Source: Xestospongia muta
Taxonomy: Eukaryota; Porifera; Demospongiae; Haplosclerida; Petrosiidae
Direction: 5' to 3'
DNA length: 64,000 nucleotides
Assembly: GCA_963693285.1 (NCBI GenBank)
Contig: OY848926.1
Location: forward strand, 3,332,501-3,396,500
Shown here piece by piece: positions 49,000 to 62,177 of the stretch. Position numbers and translations under genes: made by a program. The notes under the pieces are model-generated. The model worked only from the letters and a program-made list of their open reading frames with translations, ran no database searches and was not told the DNA's origin. Position 1 is the stretch's first letter; every line of letters begins with the position of its first letter.

Positions 49000-49955
49000 A
49001 TTACCCAAACTTAGCCTCGTATCCAGGAAGATAGGAATACCTGGTAACTACTGCTTGCGCATGCGCGTAATTATTATAATTTAGACAATATAAGACACAT
49101 AATTATAAACTTTTAATGGTAATAACAAATCAATGGGCTGGCTTTATACTGATGACGTTTTATTCACACTAAAAGTTAAAGCATGGCTTTTAAAAGTCGA
49201 ATTCGTCGCTTGTGCAGAGATTAAGTGCACGAAAAAGAGTACTACATTTGTTCAGTGTAATTGAGATTCAAAATGATTGTGTTTTGCAAATAACTGCTCG
49301 ACTAGATGTATCTAATTCTAGAGATTATGGTCTCTCTTCCTATGTATATATTTGTCTCAAGTGCAAACTTCAAATTTTGTCTTTGAGAAGTCTATTGCAG
49401 ACGACCTAGAGGCATTCAAGCAGTTGGTTAGTTGCTCTGGATATATAGCTTCAATGAACAAGAGCTGCTCATTTTAAAAAGAGAGAGATCTGTTTTCCTA
49501 GTTGCTTTAGAGCGTAGAGTAGAGCATCTGAGAAATTACTGTCATCACTACAAGTGGTAGCCATCATATATAGTCGAACATTGTGGTAAAAGGATTTACT
49601 TCATATAATTGACGGAGGATTCTTAGAGTATACTATTATCTAACAAATCTATGGAAATTATACACATGCGAAAGCAGTATTTATCAAGCTTTCTTTCCTT
49701 TCGTAGAACGCCTGTGGCTATAGTCCAATCTCAATTCGAGCGTCTAGACCGTGTCTCTATTCGAGGAAATATAGTAATATTTATATTTACACCTAAACGT
49801 AAATATTTACAGAAAAAAATTTTACACAAACAAATAGCAGCAAGGTATTAGCATTGTGTCATAATAAAATATAAGTAGCATGACATGACAAAAATGTTTT
49901 CAGTTTTCGTGTAAGCACAGAATCTAATGTGGTAACACATATACCACTTGTAATG
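48151..49955. other. Intergenic region with (ATT)n repeat
   Basis: An ATT/ATC trinucleotide run occupies about 48946-48995. I see no gene; short frames around 48830-49400 have no recognisable content. Confidence 0.5.
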
Positions 49956-52900
49956 TTAATGTTGACGATAGAGGTAATCACGTATCTCCTTAGCCTTCTG
50001 TTTGTTGTTGACAATAGGCCCCTCAATGGCAGAAATCAGTGTCTCCCAGGAAACAGGTGATGATGACTCAGTTTCCACCCATTTAGCTATTACTCGTGAA
50101 AGCTTGACTATTTTATCGATGCTTTCTTGTTGAAAGCCTTTCAAATCATTTTGTGAAACCTTGAGGGCCAAACCTATCTCTTCCCATTTAGCACTGATAT
50201 CTGCCAACCGTGAAAGAGCTTCATCAAGATTGGGACTTTCTTTTAAAATATCTAGAAAAAACAATAGTCCATTGCTGATGACTGATTAAACTGAATCTTA
50301 TACATTATTGCTTTCAGAAAATTAACCACTTCTATAAAGTCCTTACAAAATGTCCCTACTATCTGGGTCCACTGATAGAAAGGTCTAGTAACATAATTAT
50401 GAATATGATACTAAAGGTATATATGAATAGTACATAGTAATTTGAACTATTTTATTAACAGTTATTAAGTAACAAGCTTATAAGATGAAAAACGTGGGTA
50501 AAAACACAAATGCAATAATAACTATTATATAAAACTATAGAAACTTTCAAAATTATAGGCTTAATCATTTAGCCTCATTGTACAATAAAAGGCATATACA
50601 ATATATAAAACTACATTATGGTGACACTTTCATAGTACAATATTTCTTTGAATAGTAGCTGTGATTATGATGTTTTCATGATCCAGCTGATGTAAGACAT
50701 CATGAAAATTGTGTTAATAAGTAAATAATGTAAACTTTGAATGAAGAAAATTATTTAAAGCATTTTTGAGGGTTGCTTTTACTTTAATGACGTAAGAAAA
50801 CTGAGGAGGTCACTTTTCTAAGAAATTTGGTGTGTGGTGCATGACATGATAACTGCCATTAAAAGAGTTACAGAATGATTACAAGATGAAAACACTATGT
50901 TAACATTAACATTGAAGATGTAAGTAAGTTGATTTAAAAATGACATGGCCTAGAAAGTTTCGAAATTATTATCCAGAATTAAAGTTTTTCTATCCTGTGA
51001 GGCTATATAAAATTATTGACAAATGTCAATAATGAATATCTAAATCAAAGCTTTTATTGGTTGTAATGCCATCACTACAAGCTCATTATAAACAGTCACA
51101 TAGCTATGTATACTTACATTTACTTGGATCATGACTGGATCATGACTGTACATACTTGGACCTCAGGCTTGTTTTATTACATAGCACACTGTATCTATAA
51201 TACAGCCCTCACAATTGGTTATAACCAATACTTATGAGCCATTATTAAGAGTATACACTAATCTTTTAAGAGTTGCTCAGATATAGTTTCTATTTCATCT
51301 TCATTTAATGGGGATAAGCAAGGTACAGAGTGGTATTGTAAGTATAATACAGTACAAAATTAATGTGGTGCAAGTACGATGCATGTCAAATAGACAATAG
51401 ATTTCTTGTAAATGTATATTTAATATATGCAATAGAGCCTTCGCAGTTGGGTTATGATCCATACTTAAAAACCCTATTTTAACACCAACCTTTAAAACAT
51501 TTCTCAGATGTATCTTTTATTTCATCTTCAGATAATGGAGGGTCAGAAAGTTTCTATAACAGAATGTGATATAATATGATGCACAACAAATAGAATTCTT
51601 GTATATTTGAACTAACTAATGCTTACCAAAGGATTACGTCCAGCAAACACACTGAGTTGACTGCAACGTTCTTTTATTGACGAGTGACTTGATGATAAGT
51701 GTGAGGACGAGAAATAAGAAGAACACCTATTCACTATGTGTTGACGGTAGTCCTCTTCAAGTGGCATCTCAGTATTGAAAAGTGCTTTTGTCACTGAAGG
51801 AGCAATGCAAAAAAAAGGATCATTCGCTCCCACAATTTGTTCGATGTCCACCTTTTTCTTGCGACTGTCATCAAAAACTTTATATTTTGCAAGCACTGAT
51901 TCTCTATTATAATATCTGTTGGTGGATCAATACAAACGAGAGATGGAAAAAACAAGAGCTCATCTGATTTTTCATCTGATGGTAGATGAATTGAAGCTGA
52001 TAAATTGGTTTTGAACATTTGCAGCATATTTGATTCTAAAACATGACAGAACTGAAGACTTCTAAGGAAACCAATTAACATATCAGTATTGTGCTTTGGA
52101 AATAATTTTTTCAGAATAGACTTAGGCACAATACCAGTATTACTAGCAATATCTTGATGGACACATTCAATTTCCTTAGGAGCAAAAAGGATGCCATTAA
52201 CTTCATTGAGAAGAGCATCTCTGTCAATAACTATCCAACTTTGAGCATCATCCTCATTTTTAAGGAATAAGATGAGACCCTTGTCACTTAGAGTGGATAG
52301 GAATTCCAATAACACTGACTTTTCAGAAGGAAGTGAAGGGTCATCACGCTTTTGTAATACAGCACATAGCTCCATCACACTAACGGCTATAAGGTTCTCT
52401 TTGCTTCGAAGCAATTGCAAGAAGGAGAATTGAACATGGCAATAGAAACTAATTTCATCAGATCGATCAAGTACAGCTTTGCAGCTATACGAAAGGTTAG
52501 CAACAAACTCTTTAACACCTTTTCCTCCAGGACGATGACATTCCATAGGTAGGAACCCAACATATTCTTGTGAATGATCAGCTTTTTCAGCAATTTCAGC
52601 AACTATTTTAGAAACATTCTCATAACCACCAGTCATCTCATCGAGTCGACTTCCAATGACGAGTATTTGAGATGGCTTTGAACTTGATAATTGATGACTA
52701 ACACTCTTTATGAAATTGAACCAGTAGTACAAATCACATTTAATGATGTCAAGATTATCGGTCATCTTAGAAAGTATGGCAAAAACAGCAGGTGTGCTTA
52801 GCATAAGATTTTCTAAAATTGCTGCATGACTGCTATAATACTCCTTATGACCTGCGAGATCATAAAGGACAATATTTCCCACTTCATGGCTTGAAATGGT

Positions 52901-55900
52901 ATGTGCATTAATTCCACTAGTTAGCCGTTCTACTGGAATAGGATCAGATGTATCAAACTTGTAGTTAGGCGGTTTCCTAGCTCGTTCCATAATGACTGCT
53001 GCAAGTGAACTTTTACCTGCACCAGTATTACCACAGAAAAAGACCTTGCTGTAAGATTCCACAGGGAATGCTTTTCGACATTGCTCAAATGGCTCAAACA
53101 TCTTTAAAATAACGAAGCGATTTTTGGCCATATGATAAACAAGCTCCATGGCTGTTTGATTATCATTGTTCTTAGCCATTGGATTGATCTTTCCTGAAGA
53201 CAAAAGAGATTTTACAACATCACCATGACAACCTCTACAAGCAACATGAAGGGGTGTGTTACCAACCTAAAAAATAAAATATATTTGTAAGTGACATACG
53301 ACATTCTGTATAGTTCAGAATAAACAGTGTTGTTAGAATTACTCCATTCTCTTACTAACATTTACTTCATATATAACAATAGTATTTGCATATGTTTTAG
53401 TTAGTTAGTTATTTGTGTGGCAAACAAACAATAAGAAAATTTAAACAACATTGGTTTTGGTTGACATAATACAAAAGGAAAAGAAATAAAGTAGGGTTGA
53501 ACACACAAATCCATATTAAAAATTTCTACATAAGTAGCCAGGAAAAACTGTACAGTACAATTTCAATATAAACACTACATATTTTTTCACTCTTATATAT
53601 TGAATAATTAGATGCAAAATTCATCATACCATACTGAGTGGCTACTTAATTACTCACACAGGATTTTAATGTGGATTCGTGTGTTCATCCCTATCTTGTT
53701 TCTTTCCTTTTTGACCTTGTCATCTCTACATCTTTCAATTTTTTAAATGTTTTTATTGCTTGTTGATATGCGACACAGATCTTTTCTACTGTAATGCTAA
53801 AACAATGCAGGCAACAAATTTCTTTATGCATGAAATAACTTGTCACTGAGATAAAAAAAATTATATTAAAACAACACAAGCTACAAACCATTGAACAAAA
53901 AATTCAATCTTTGGCAGTGTAAAATATTAAACTTGGCAAAAACAGTGAATGTGACTGACTCCATCATTTAATTGTTTGCATTCACTGATACAATTTGTAT
54001 ACTCTAGAAACATTTTATAAATGTAACAGAATGTTGCTCGGTAGTTAGATGATTGTGGAATTACTTTGTATGATAATTTATCAATTAAGTTGGTTAAAAC
54101 ATTCTAGAACATAGTATAGGTTATATATCAATCTCATTTCATAAATAACAATGAAATGATTGTCACAACTTACCTTATCAGCAACATTAGGGTTATCACT
54201 GAATTGAAGAAGAAGCTGAACACATTCATTATTGCCTTTCTTAGATGCTATGTACAAAGCAGTTTGACCATCCTATATGTAAAGGGACAAATGCAAATAC
54301 ACAATAAATGAATGTTATAGTATAAATGACTTAAGGTGTTAGAATAAATATACTATGTCTCCCTGTAACTGTAGACAATCATGAGCGGAATGTTTTTAAC
54401 ATGGTACTAAACAAAAGTGAATAACAAATTTGTTTTCTGTAATAGTATCGTAAATTGTGAAATGATATCAAGAAGTAAAAGCTGTCAAAAAACTACATTT
54501 TATCAGATACAAGAACTAACACAAACTACAAACCATTACATATGTTATATATCAATCTCATTTGGTAAATAAAATGTAGCATGTTTCTTTGTAACTATAG
54601 ACAAGCATGACCAGAATGTTTTAACATGCTACTAAACCAAAAAGAATAAAACATTTGTTTTCTGTAATAGTATCTTAAATTGTGACAAGATACCAAGAAG
54701 TTGAAGATGTCAACAACCTGTAATTTATCAAATACAAGATCTAACACAAGCTATAAACCATTTCAAAATATAATTTTAATCTTAGCAGCATAAAATGATT
54801 AAACTCTGCAAATACAGTGAGTGAGACTGATTCTATCTTTAAATAGTTTACATTCATTAATACAGTTTGTAGACTATAGAAACATTTTATAAATGTAACA
54901 GAAAGTTGCTTGGTGGTTGTATGATTCTGCAGTTACTTTCTATGATAACTTTTTAAACAATCTGGTTAAAAAATTTTAGGACATACCATATGTTTTATAT
55001 CTTGTTTGGTGAATAACAATGAAATGATTGTCACAACTTACTTTATCAGCAATATCAGGGTTAGCACTGAATTGAAGAAGAAGCTGAACACATTCATTAT
55101 TGCCTTTCTCAGATGCTACGTACAAAGCAGTTTGACCATTCTATATATGTGTAAAAGGACAAATACAAATACACAATAAATGAAGGTTATAGTATAAATG
55201 ACTTAAAGTGTTAGAATAAATATACTATGTCTCCCTGTAACTGTAGACAATCATGAGCAGAATGTTTTTAACACGGTACTAAACAAAAGTGAATAACAAA
55301 TTTGTTTTCTGTAATAGTATCTTAAATTGTGAAATGATATCAAGAAGTTAAAACTGTCAAAAAACTACAGATACAAGAACTAACACAAACTACAAACCAT
55401 TTAAAATAATTTAATATAACTCGGTCTTTGTAGTATAAAAGATTAAACTCAACAAATATAATGAATGTGACTCACTCAATCTTTTAATAGTTTGCATTCA
55501 CTTATACAATTTGTAGACCATAGAAATGTTTCAAAAAGTAACAGAACATTGCTTGGTGGTTAGATGATTGACCAGTTACTTTCTATGATACCTTTTGAGT
55601 AAGCATGTTAAAATATTTTAGGACATAGCATATGTTATATATCAATCTCATTTGGTAAATAAAATGTAGCATGTTTCTTTGTAACTATAGACAAGCATGA
55701 CCAGAATGTTTTAACATGCTACTAAACCAAAAAGAATAAAACATTTGTTTTCTGTAATAGTATCTTAAATTGTGACAAGATACCAAGAAGTTGAAGATGT
55801 CAACAACCTGTAATTTATCAAATACAAGATCTAACACAAGCTATAAACCATTTCAAAATATAATTTCAATCTTAGCAGCATAAAATGATTAAACTCTGCA

Positions 55901-56197
55901 AATACAGTGAGTGAGACTGATTCTATCTTTAAATAGTTTACATTCATTAATACAGTTTGTAGACTATAGAAACATTTTATAAATGTAACAGAAAGTTGCT
56001 TGGTGGTTGTATGACTCAGCAGTTACTTTCTATGATAACATAGCATATGTTTTGTATCTTCTTTGGTGAATAAACATTGTTATGATTGTCACAGCTTACC
56101 TTATCAGCAATATCAGGGTTAGCACGGAATTTGAGAAGAAGCTGAACACATTCATTATTCCTGTTCTCAGATGCTATGTACAAAGCAGGTTGGCCAT

Positions 56198-56235
<38 letters not shown>

Positions 56236-57175
56236 AAAGGACAAATACAAATACACAATAAATGAATGTTATCAAATAAATGACTTTAAAAGTATTTAAT
56301 AAAATGTAGTTTTGTCCTTGTAACTTGACAATCATGATCAGAATGTTTTTAACATGCTACTAAACCAAAATTAATAATAAAATTTGTTTCCTGTAATATT
56401 ATCTTGTGACATTATACCAATAAATTTAAAGTGTCAACAAACCACACTTCATAAGATACAAGGTTGTGATAACACATTATGACCCAACCAGTATTGCACT
56501 GTATTATGCATACAGTATGCAGTGACATAACAACTGTCTGGTCTTCAGACCTTTGGACTTGTTTTATGTCATAGCATCTGTATTTGCCTCGTAATTGTAT
56601 AATACTAGTTGACATACATTGTTTCCAACGTTAACATTAGCTCCCTTGGATAAGGCACTTCTAATACCTTCGACATGTCCTTTTCTTGAAGATTCTAAAA
56701 GTAAAGTGTCCTAAATAGTAAAAAAATGTTTTAATTCTTCTATTAACATAGAACCAATATATAATTTTCTAAATTGTAAGATGTACTCATTACAAACTCA
56801 TAGAGCACTCATACATACTGAATGAACTTGCAATTACCTTGCTACACTGAAATTATTCATTTGCCAAAACATTCTTACTACTACTCGTATATTTGTCTAC
56901 ATCTGATTGTACTTGTTTGATTTACATTAATATATTATATGTACATGTTATGTAATTGTGAATACTAAACCCACAAAAATAATGTACATATAACAACCAC
57001 TACAAACATAAAGTAAGACAGATGTAGACTATATATATACAAATATCTACAAACTTATAACATCATGACTTACAGCTTGTACAGCTTCTACATTAGTGGC
57101 ATTAGCATCAACTAACATCTTCATAATGATGTTATTGTTTCTCCAGTAAGCAGCATGAAGTGCTGTACGTCCATA
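49956..57175 (-). CDS. Ankyrin-Roc GTPase-death domain protein (5' end missing)
   Basis: Architecture resembles DAPK/ROCO-type signalling proteins without a kinase: ankyrin repeats for partner binding, a Ras-like Roc GTPase, and a C-terminal death domain. Exons, 5' to 3': 57175-57074, 56710-56618, 56198-56100, 55140-55042, 54272-54174 (one ankyrin repeat each, phase 0, e.g. DGQTALYIASKKGNNECVQL), 53266-51627, 51553-51490, 50251-49956. The large exon has the last ankyrin repeat (GNTPLHVACRG), then P-loop CGNTGAGKSS, switch II DLAGHKEYY and a base-recognition-like GSRLDEM in place of NKxD. A frame break of one base near 51903-51917 separates DPPTD from the continuing VLAKYKVFDDSRKKK frame, so the gene may be damaged, mis-sequenced or differently spliced. 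The COR region is much shorter than usual. The death domain (about 95 residues) reads RLADISAKWEEIGLALKV and VIAKWVETE. No start exon was found between 57176 and 58117. Confidence 0.78.
51258..51311 (-). pseudogene. Relic duplicate of the linker exon
   Basis: Minus-strand PLNEDEIETISEQLLKD then stop. It resembles the active linker exon 51553-51490 (PPLSEDEIKDTSEKCFK) and has no usable acceptor, so it looks like a dead tandem copy of that exon in the intron before the death-domain exon. The rest of the intron (50252-51489) shows nothing else. Confidence 0.5.
54541..54950. repeat. Intragenic tandem duplication, unit 1
   Basis: About 410 bp of intron next to an ankyrin exon, almost identical to 55631-56040 (offset 1090 bp). 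The nearby ankyrin exons 55140-55042 and 56198-56100 are also near copies, so a unit of roughly 1.08 kb (exon plus intron) has been duplicated. Confidence 0.9.
55631..56040. repeat. Intragenic tandem duplication, unit 2
   Basis: Second member of the pair with 54541-54950. Weaker similarity also extends into the intron 53267-54173. Confidence 0.9.
56200..56232. repeat. (TA)n at an intron acceptor
   Basis: TA run directly upstream (minus-strand sense) of the ankyrin exon 56198-56100; it replaces the polypyrimidine tract of that intron. Confidence 0.9.
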
Positions 57176-58845
57176 CTAAATTATATGAGAAAAGCATGAG
57201 ATGTGTGAAGTAAACATAGATCATAAAAATCAGAAGAATACTTACTAAGTAAACGATACCTCAATATCTAGAGGGTGTTGTGTGTAGAGAGAAAAGTGGT
57301 TGAGAATGCAGACCAAGACAACATTATACAAGGGTATTTATGCCCATAACACCCTCCAGGCAGTGAGACATTTAAATAATACCATTAAATATTTAATAAA
57401 AGAAGTTTTTTGTCACTGTAACCAGCCTAGATGGTGAGCAGCATTATACGTGTCTATGATAAAAAAGGATTTTACATAAAGATAAGAGAGGTCAAAGGAC
57501 CAAAGATGTGAAGATAAAGTTGAAATAGCTGATCTCTGAAAAGAGAGCAACAGTGTGTCTTGAATATAAGCTGCAGCGTAATGCCAGTCTCGTAAAGCAA
57601 AGAAGTTGCTCAGAATGGTATACAACAATTCTAATAGTATACCAACATATTACACAATGAGCAATTTGTTTAGCAGTGTTTCAAGAAACACAAACCTGAG
57701 TTTTATTATTTTTTAAGACTGCATGGCATTTGAAATATGTATATAAAAGAAGACAGCATATGTGTGTATAATTATAATTAAGCATATATCATCTTGAACA
57801 GGTCTTAAAAAGAAATGGATTCACTCCATATCCACCAATTTCTATTAAAAGAATTTATCTGCCACTTTGCATTGTCTTTGATAAAATAGTTGACTTAAAA
57901 TGCAAACAATATAGAACATGACTAGAAGGCAGACAGAATGAAGAATGGAACAGAAGACGGAATGTAATTATTTTAATTCAAGTTGTTAATGAAACATTGT
58001 AATTAATGTAATAGTTATATAACGAATGTTCATGTCACTGCATGTGACTGTAGGTCCATTGAATATCAATTATAGGGTTTTCAGTATGTGGAGTATTACA
58101 TACAGTTGACATTATTATGGCTCAGTGTTATGTTGATTCTCCTCTTTTTGAATTGAGAGGTGACAACTATAACCGATTTAAGCAAAGAGTAAGTCAGTAT
58201 CAAGTATAATTATATATTGCATAATCGAGTAATAGTAGTAGTAATTAATCACTTTTGTATCAAATTTTCAGTTACTTTGATGATAACCCCATACTTCAAG
58301 GAGTCCTGGAGTTATTCAGTCAAGATGTTCATTGTCTTTTTGACATAGATGAAACTCAAGTGTGTATGTAATAATCTGTGATTGTAGAAAGAATGCTATC
58401 TTTATCATGGTTGTGATGAAACTGAATAATAGTGAAGATATTCAACCTGATAACTTGAGGATTTGGAGAATCAAAGAGTATGAGCAAATTATTTCATTGT
58501 AGCAGTTCATAGTATAGAAAAAAAGTGGCTAACAAGCTTTTGCATAAAAAAGTTAGTCAAAGAATTTCAATGTAAGTATTAAAGTGTATTTATTGGAAGA
58601 ACAGTGACAATGATCAATTTTCATGACACTTATTGAATTGTGTAATCTGAAATGTTTATTTGTTAATAAATGTCCTTTTAATATATTAGATTGGGAGAAC
58701 AAGCTCCATCATTAGGTGCTACTACAATATACTCACATCCCTCCACTGCCTAATGTGTGGGGGAGAGACCACATAAAGACAGTAAGACTTATTAAAGTAG
58801 GTGAAATGGTTATGCATTTATGATAAGTAATACTAATAATTACTT
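57176..58845. other. Region upstream of the ankyrin gene, no firm gene
   Basis: The first exon of the ankyrin-Roc-death gene should lie here or beyond. A plus-strand pair of short frames (ATG at 58118, MAQCYVDSPLFELRGDN; then 58272-58365, YFDDNPILQGVLELFSQD) looks protein-like, but the phases do not match across the only visible intron, so no gene is called. Confidence 0.4.
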
Positions 58846-58850
58846 ATAGA

Positions 58851-58999
58851 TGTTATATCTTAGGTTTTTGTTACTCGAGATATCTTTCACAGTTACACAC
58901 ACACTGATCATAAATACAAAAAATCGATATTTATACAGCACACTAAAAGTAAATTTACATACAGGAAACCACAGAGTTAAATTAATGTCATACATTACA
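58851..58999 (-). repeat. 3' LTR
   Basis: 149 bp, TGT...ACA, with target duplication ATAGA on its outer side and the polypurine tract on its inner side. Confidence 0.88.
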
Positions 59000-59590
59000 T
59001 CTCCTCCACTCTTATTCGGTTCTACCTTAAATTGGAACTCCAGGATAACTATGATTAGGTTCATGTTCTGCAGTAACTATTGGCCTGTCTGTTTCTTGAC
59101 AATCAGTTTCCAACGCGACTCTTGGTCTATCTGGTTCAGAGATTATTTCTGGAACCTTTTCTACAGTAGTCTCTGGTGAATTTTCTTCTTTATTCTTCAT
59201 ATCTGTGACATGTTCCTCTACTCTATGTCTCAGTTGATCTGCATGCCTTTTCCATAAACGATCATGTTCTACTGTTACTTGGTATGAGACTGGTCCTGTT
59301 TTGTTTATAATTATTCCCAGTATCCATTTCTTTTCTCCATTATAGTTTCGTACCCATACTTTTTCTTGTTTTTTGAATTCTATTTTTGAGAACCTTTGTC
59401 AAATTGTACTTTTTGACTTTCCTGTCTCTTCACTACCTTCATCTGTAAGTTTGGTGTCAGTAGGTCAATTCTGCCTCGTGGAATTCTTTAGGTGAGCAAC
59501 ATGGCTGGCGCTTCCATGGTTGTAGATTAAGGGGTTTTTCTGTAGACCAATAGAAAATTGGCCAACTTCTGATTGATGTCACCACCTTCA

Positions 59591-61410
59591 TTAACCATCT
59601 TCCTCATCGCTGTTTTGAAAGTTTGTACAAAATCTCTCAGCTATTCCATTGGACCTTAGAAGATAAGGTGTTATTTTGATATGTTGTATTCCATTAGACC
59701 TTGTAAATTCCTGAAATTCCTCTGACACAAATTGTGGACCGTTATCTGTCAAAATTTGTTCTGGTAGGCCGAATCTAGTGGATATTAGTCTAAACTCTTT
59801 AATTGTTTGACTTGCAGTTGTAGTTCTCATTGGTACTACTTCTGGACAACGTGAATACGAATAATTAGTATCAACCACATCTGTCCTTGCAATGGACCAG
59901 TACATTAAACTTTTTGACACCCCAAACAATACTCAGGGCCTCTCTTTTCATCTGAGAATAATTTCGTTTGGCTTTAGTCAATGATCTGGAGGCATAGGCA
60001 ATTGGCTTTTCTTCTCCAGTTTCCATGACATGGGACAATACTGCTCTGATTCCCACAGATGAGGCATCACAGTCTAACTTTAGTGGTAGCTTAGGATTGT
60101 AATAGACTAACACCTTTGCTGAATTCAACTGTTCCTTCAATCTCTGATAAGCTCCCTCTTCTTTCTTTGTCCATTTCCATGGAACATCCTTTCTTCTCAA
60201 TTGGTTTAATGGAGCTGCTATAGTGGAGAGGTTCAGAATAAATTTGCCATAATAATTGACCATTCCAAAGAATGATTGTAACTGCTCAATATTTACTGGT
60301 GACTTGGCTGCCACCACAGCTTCTATGTTCTCTTTAAGTGGTCTTACACCTTCCCTGTCTATCACATGTCCCAGATACTCTACTGAGTTCTGGAAGAAGG
60401 TGCATTTGCTCTTTCTTACTCGGAAACCATATTTTTCTAATCGCTTGAAGACTTCTTCTAAATTCTTCAGATGTTCTTGTTCTGTTGTTCCACTCACTAA
60501 TATGTCATCCAAATATCACACTACATGCGATAATCCACGGAAGATTTTATCCATAATTTCTTGAAAAATGGCAGGACTAGAAGCAAACCCATATGGTAGT
60601 CATTTCCAACGGTACAGACCTTTGTGTGTGTTGATTACTGTTAGCTCTCTTGATGCTTCTTCCAACTGAACTTGATTGTATGCCTGAGCTAGATCTAACT
60701 TCATAAATTTTTTCCACCATTCATGGTTTGGAAACATTCTTCACTACGTGGTAATGGGTGCTGATTTACTTCCAAACAGGGGTTCAGGGTGACTTTGTAA
60801 TCCCCACAGACTCGCACTGAGCCATCAGGTTTCATGACTGCTACTATCGGTGTTGCCCACTCACTGTAGTCTATCTTTTCTAGATTACCATATATTACCA
60901 TTCTTTCTAATGTTTCACCTAACTTTACCTTAACTGCATATGGTACTGGATGTGACTTGCAAAACTTTGGTTGGGCATTTGGTTTCAACTTTAGTTTGGC
61001 TTCGATTTCTCTTAATTCTCCTAGCCCACATCTGAATGCTGTCTGATCGTATTTTTCCAATAGTACTTGTAACTGATTACTTTTCTGTGTCGTTTCTAAC
61101 ATGTTGACTTGTGTGAGTCTTCCTGCCCAATTATCTCCATAGAATCCAATTTCTGCCAAACAGTGACAGGCAGTTTCCTTTTGCTACAAACAATTTAACC
61201 TTCCTTTTGATCAATCCTATCTCGGCTTGTACCATAACTTCACCTACTAATGGCATCGTCTGCCCTGTTACTGACTTCAACTTTGTCTTAGTTGGTTGTA
61301 CTTTCACCTTACATGTCTTTTGTGAAACTACCGTTACTGACTGCTGCACCAGTATCCACTTCCATGTTTACTGGTTGACTGCTAATTATTACTTCAATTA
61401 GAGCCTTTTT
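59591..61410 (-). pseudogene. gypsy pol remnant (protease, RT, RNase H, integrase)
   Basis: Several frames on the minus strand. Near 61360 a DTGA box marks the aspartic protease. From 61159 to 60700 comes the front of reverse transcriptase (VMKPDGSVRVCGDYK), interrupted, then YLDD-like catalytic region at about 60515, with a stop codon directly before it, and the connection with EYLGHVIDREGVRP and LQSFFGMVNYY. RNase H begins (LPLKLDCDASSVG, KPIAYASRSL) and ends abruptly after GVKKF near 59880. Integrase resumes with TDNGPQFVSEEF at about 59730, so its zinc finger and first catalytic Asp are lost. The protein is not expressible as it stands. Confidence 0.9.
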
Positions 61411-61539
61411 CTGATGCGCATTGCATTAGTTTTTTAAGCCATTTAACTCCAAAAATACTTAGTTTTCACTCGATTCTATGTCTTCTTCACTTGTTTTATC
61501 TTCTTTGGTTTCGATCTGAAAGCTTCTTTAATATTTTTT

Positions 61540-62176
61540 TTTTCCACAATTGTAACACTGTGAGTATTTGAACCTGCATCTGTCTGGAGTATGCCCCAAT
61601 TTCATGCAACAGTAACACCTTTTCTCTTGTTTTACATGTACCTTGCTTTTTGTCAGCGACTGACTTTGTCTACTTCGCTGCAGATGGTTTACTCATACAG
61701 GGTCTTTTTGTGTCTGTGCCATGAACAAGCTGTCTGTAGCTGCCACTTCCATAGCTGTGGCAGTGGAGACCACACACAAACCTGTCTTGCAATGCATCAT
61801 TCAAGAAGTCTCCGAATGCACAATTCTTGGCTAGTCGTCTCAGTGCTGCAATGTATTCGATCACAGTCTTTTCGGTCTGTTGACTTCTCAAGTGGAACTT
61901 GTAATGTTCTGAAATTACTGTTGGTGTAGGCTGGAAATGTTCTAATAGTTTTTCAACTAGCTCCTCGAAAGTTTTCGTGTTTGGTTTATCAGGAGCGCAT
62001 AAGTACCTAAGAGTTTGTTTGTAGCATCTCTGATACTACTAAGTAGAATGGCTACTTTCTTCTTGCACTGTCTACACTATTGGCTACCAGATACTCTTCT
62101 ATTCTTTCAGTGTACAATGTCCACTGCATCTTGCTTGTCTCAAAAGGAGCGAGGGCACCAAATAATCTCGTCGCCA
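61540..62176 (-). pseudogene. gypsy gag remnant with CCHC zinc knuckle
   Basis: Starts MATRLFGALAPFETSKMQW at 62174, its ATG overlapping the presumed primer-binding site. Downstream the frame breaks, resumes at 61891 with EYIAALRRLAKNCAFGDFLN and ALQDRFVCGL, typical of gypsy capsid proteins, and ends with a zinc knuckle CYCCMKLGHTPDRC near 61600-61560 (C-x2-C-x4-H-x4-C). Confidence 0.82.
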
Positions 62177-62177
62177 T

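Noticed and set aside
48826..49084. Overlapping short frames with Ile runs
   Set aside because: Created by the ATT trinucleotide repeat.
54174..56198. CRISPR-like or satellite array because of regular repeats
   Set aside because: The repeats are ankyrin exons with duplicated introns, about 1 kb apart, in a eukaryotic gene.
58118..58380. Short two-exon gene beginning MAQCYVDSPLF
   Set aside because: Donor and acceptor phases do not match and the second frame stops at once; no family recognised.
60256..60564. Plus-strand 102-codon frame
   Set aside because: Antisense shadow of the gypsy reverse transcriptase/RNase H region.
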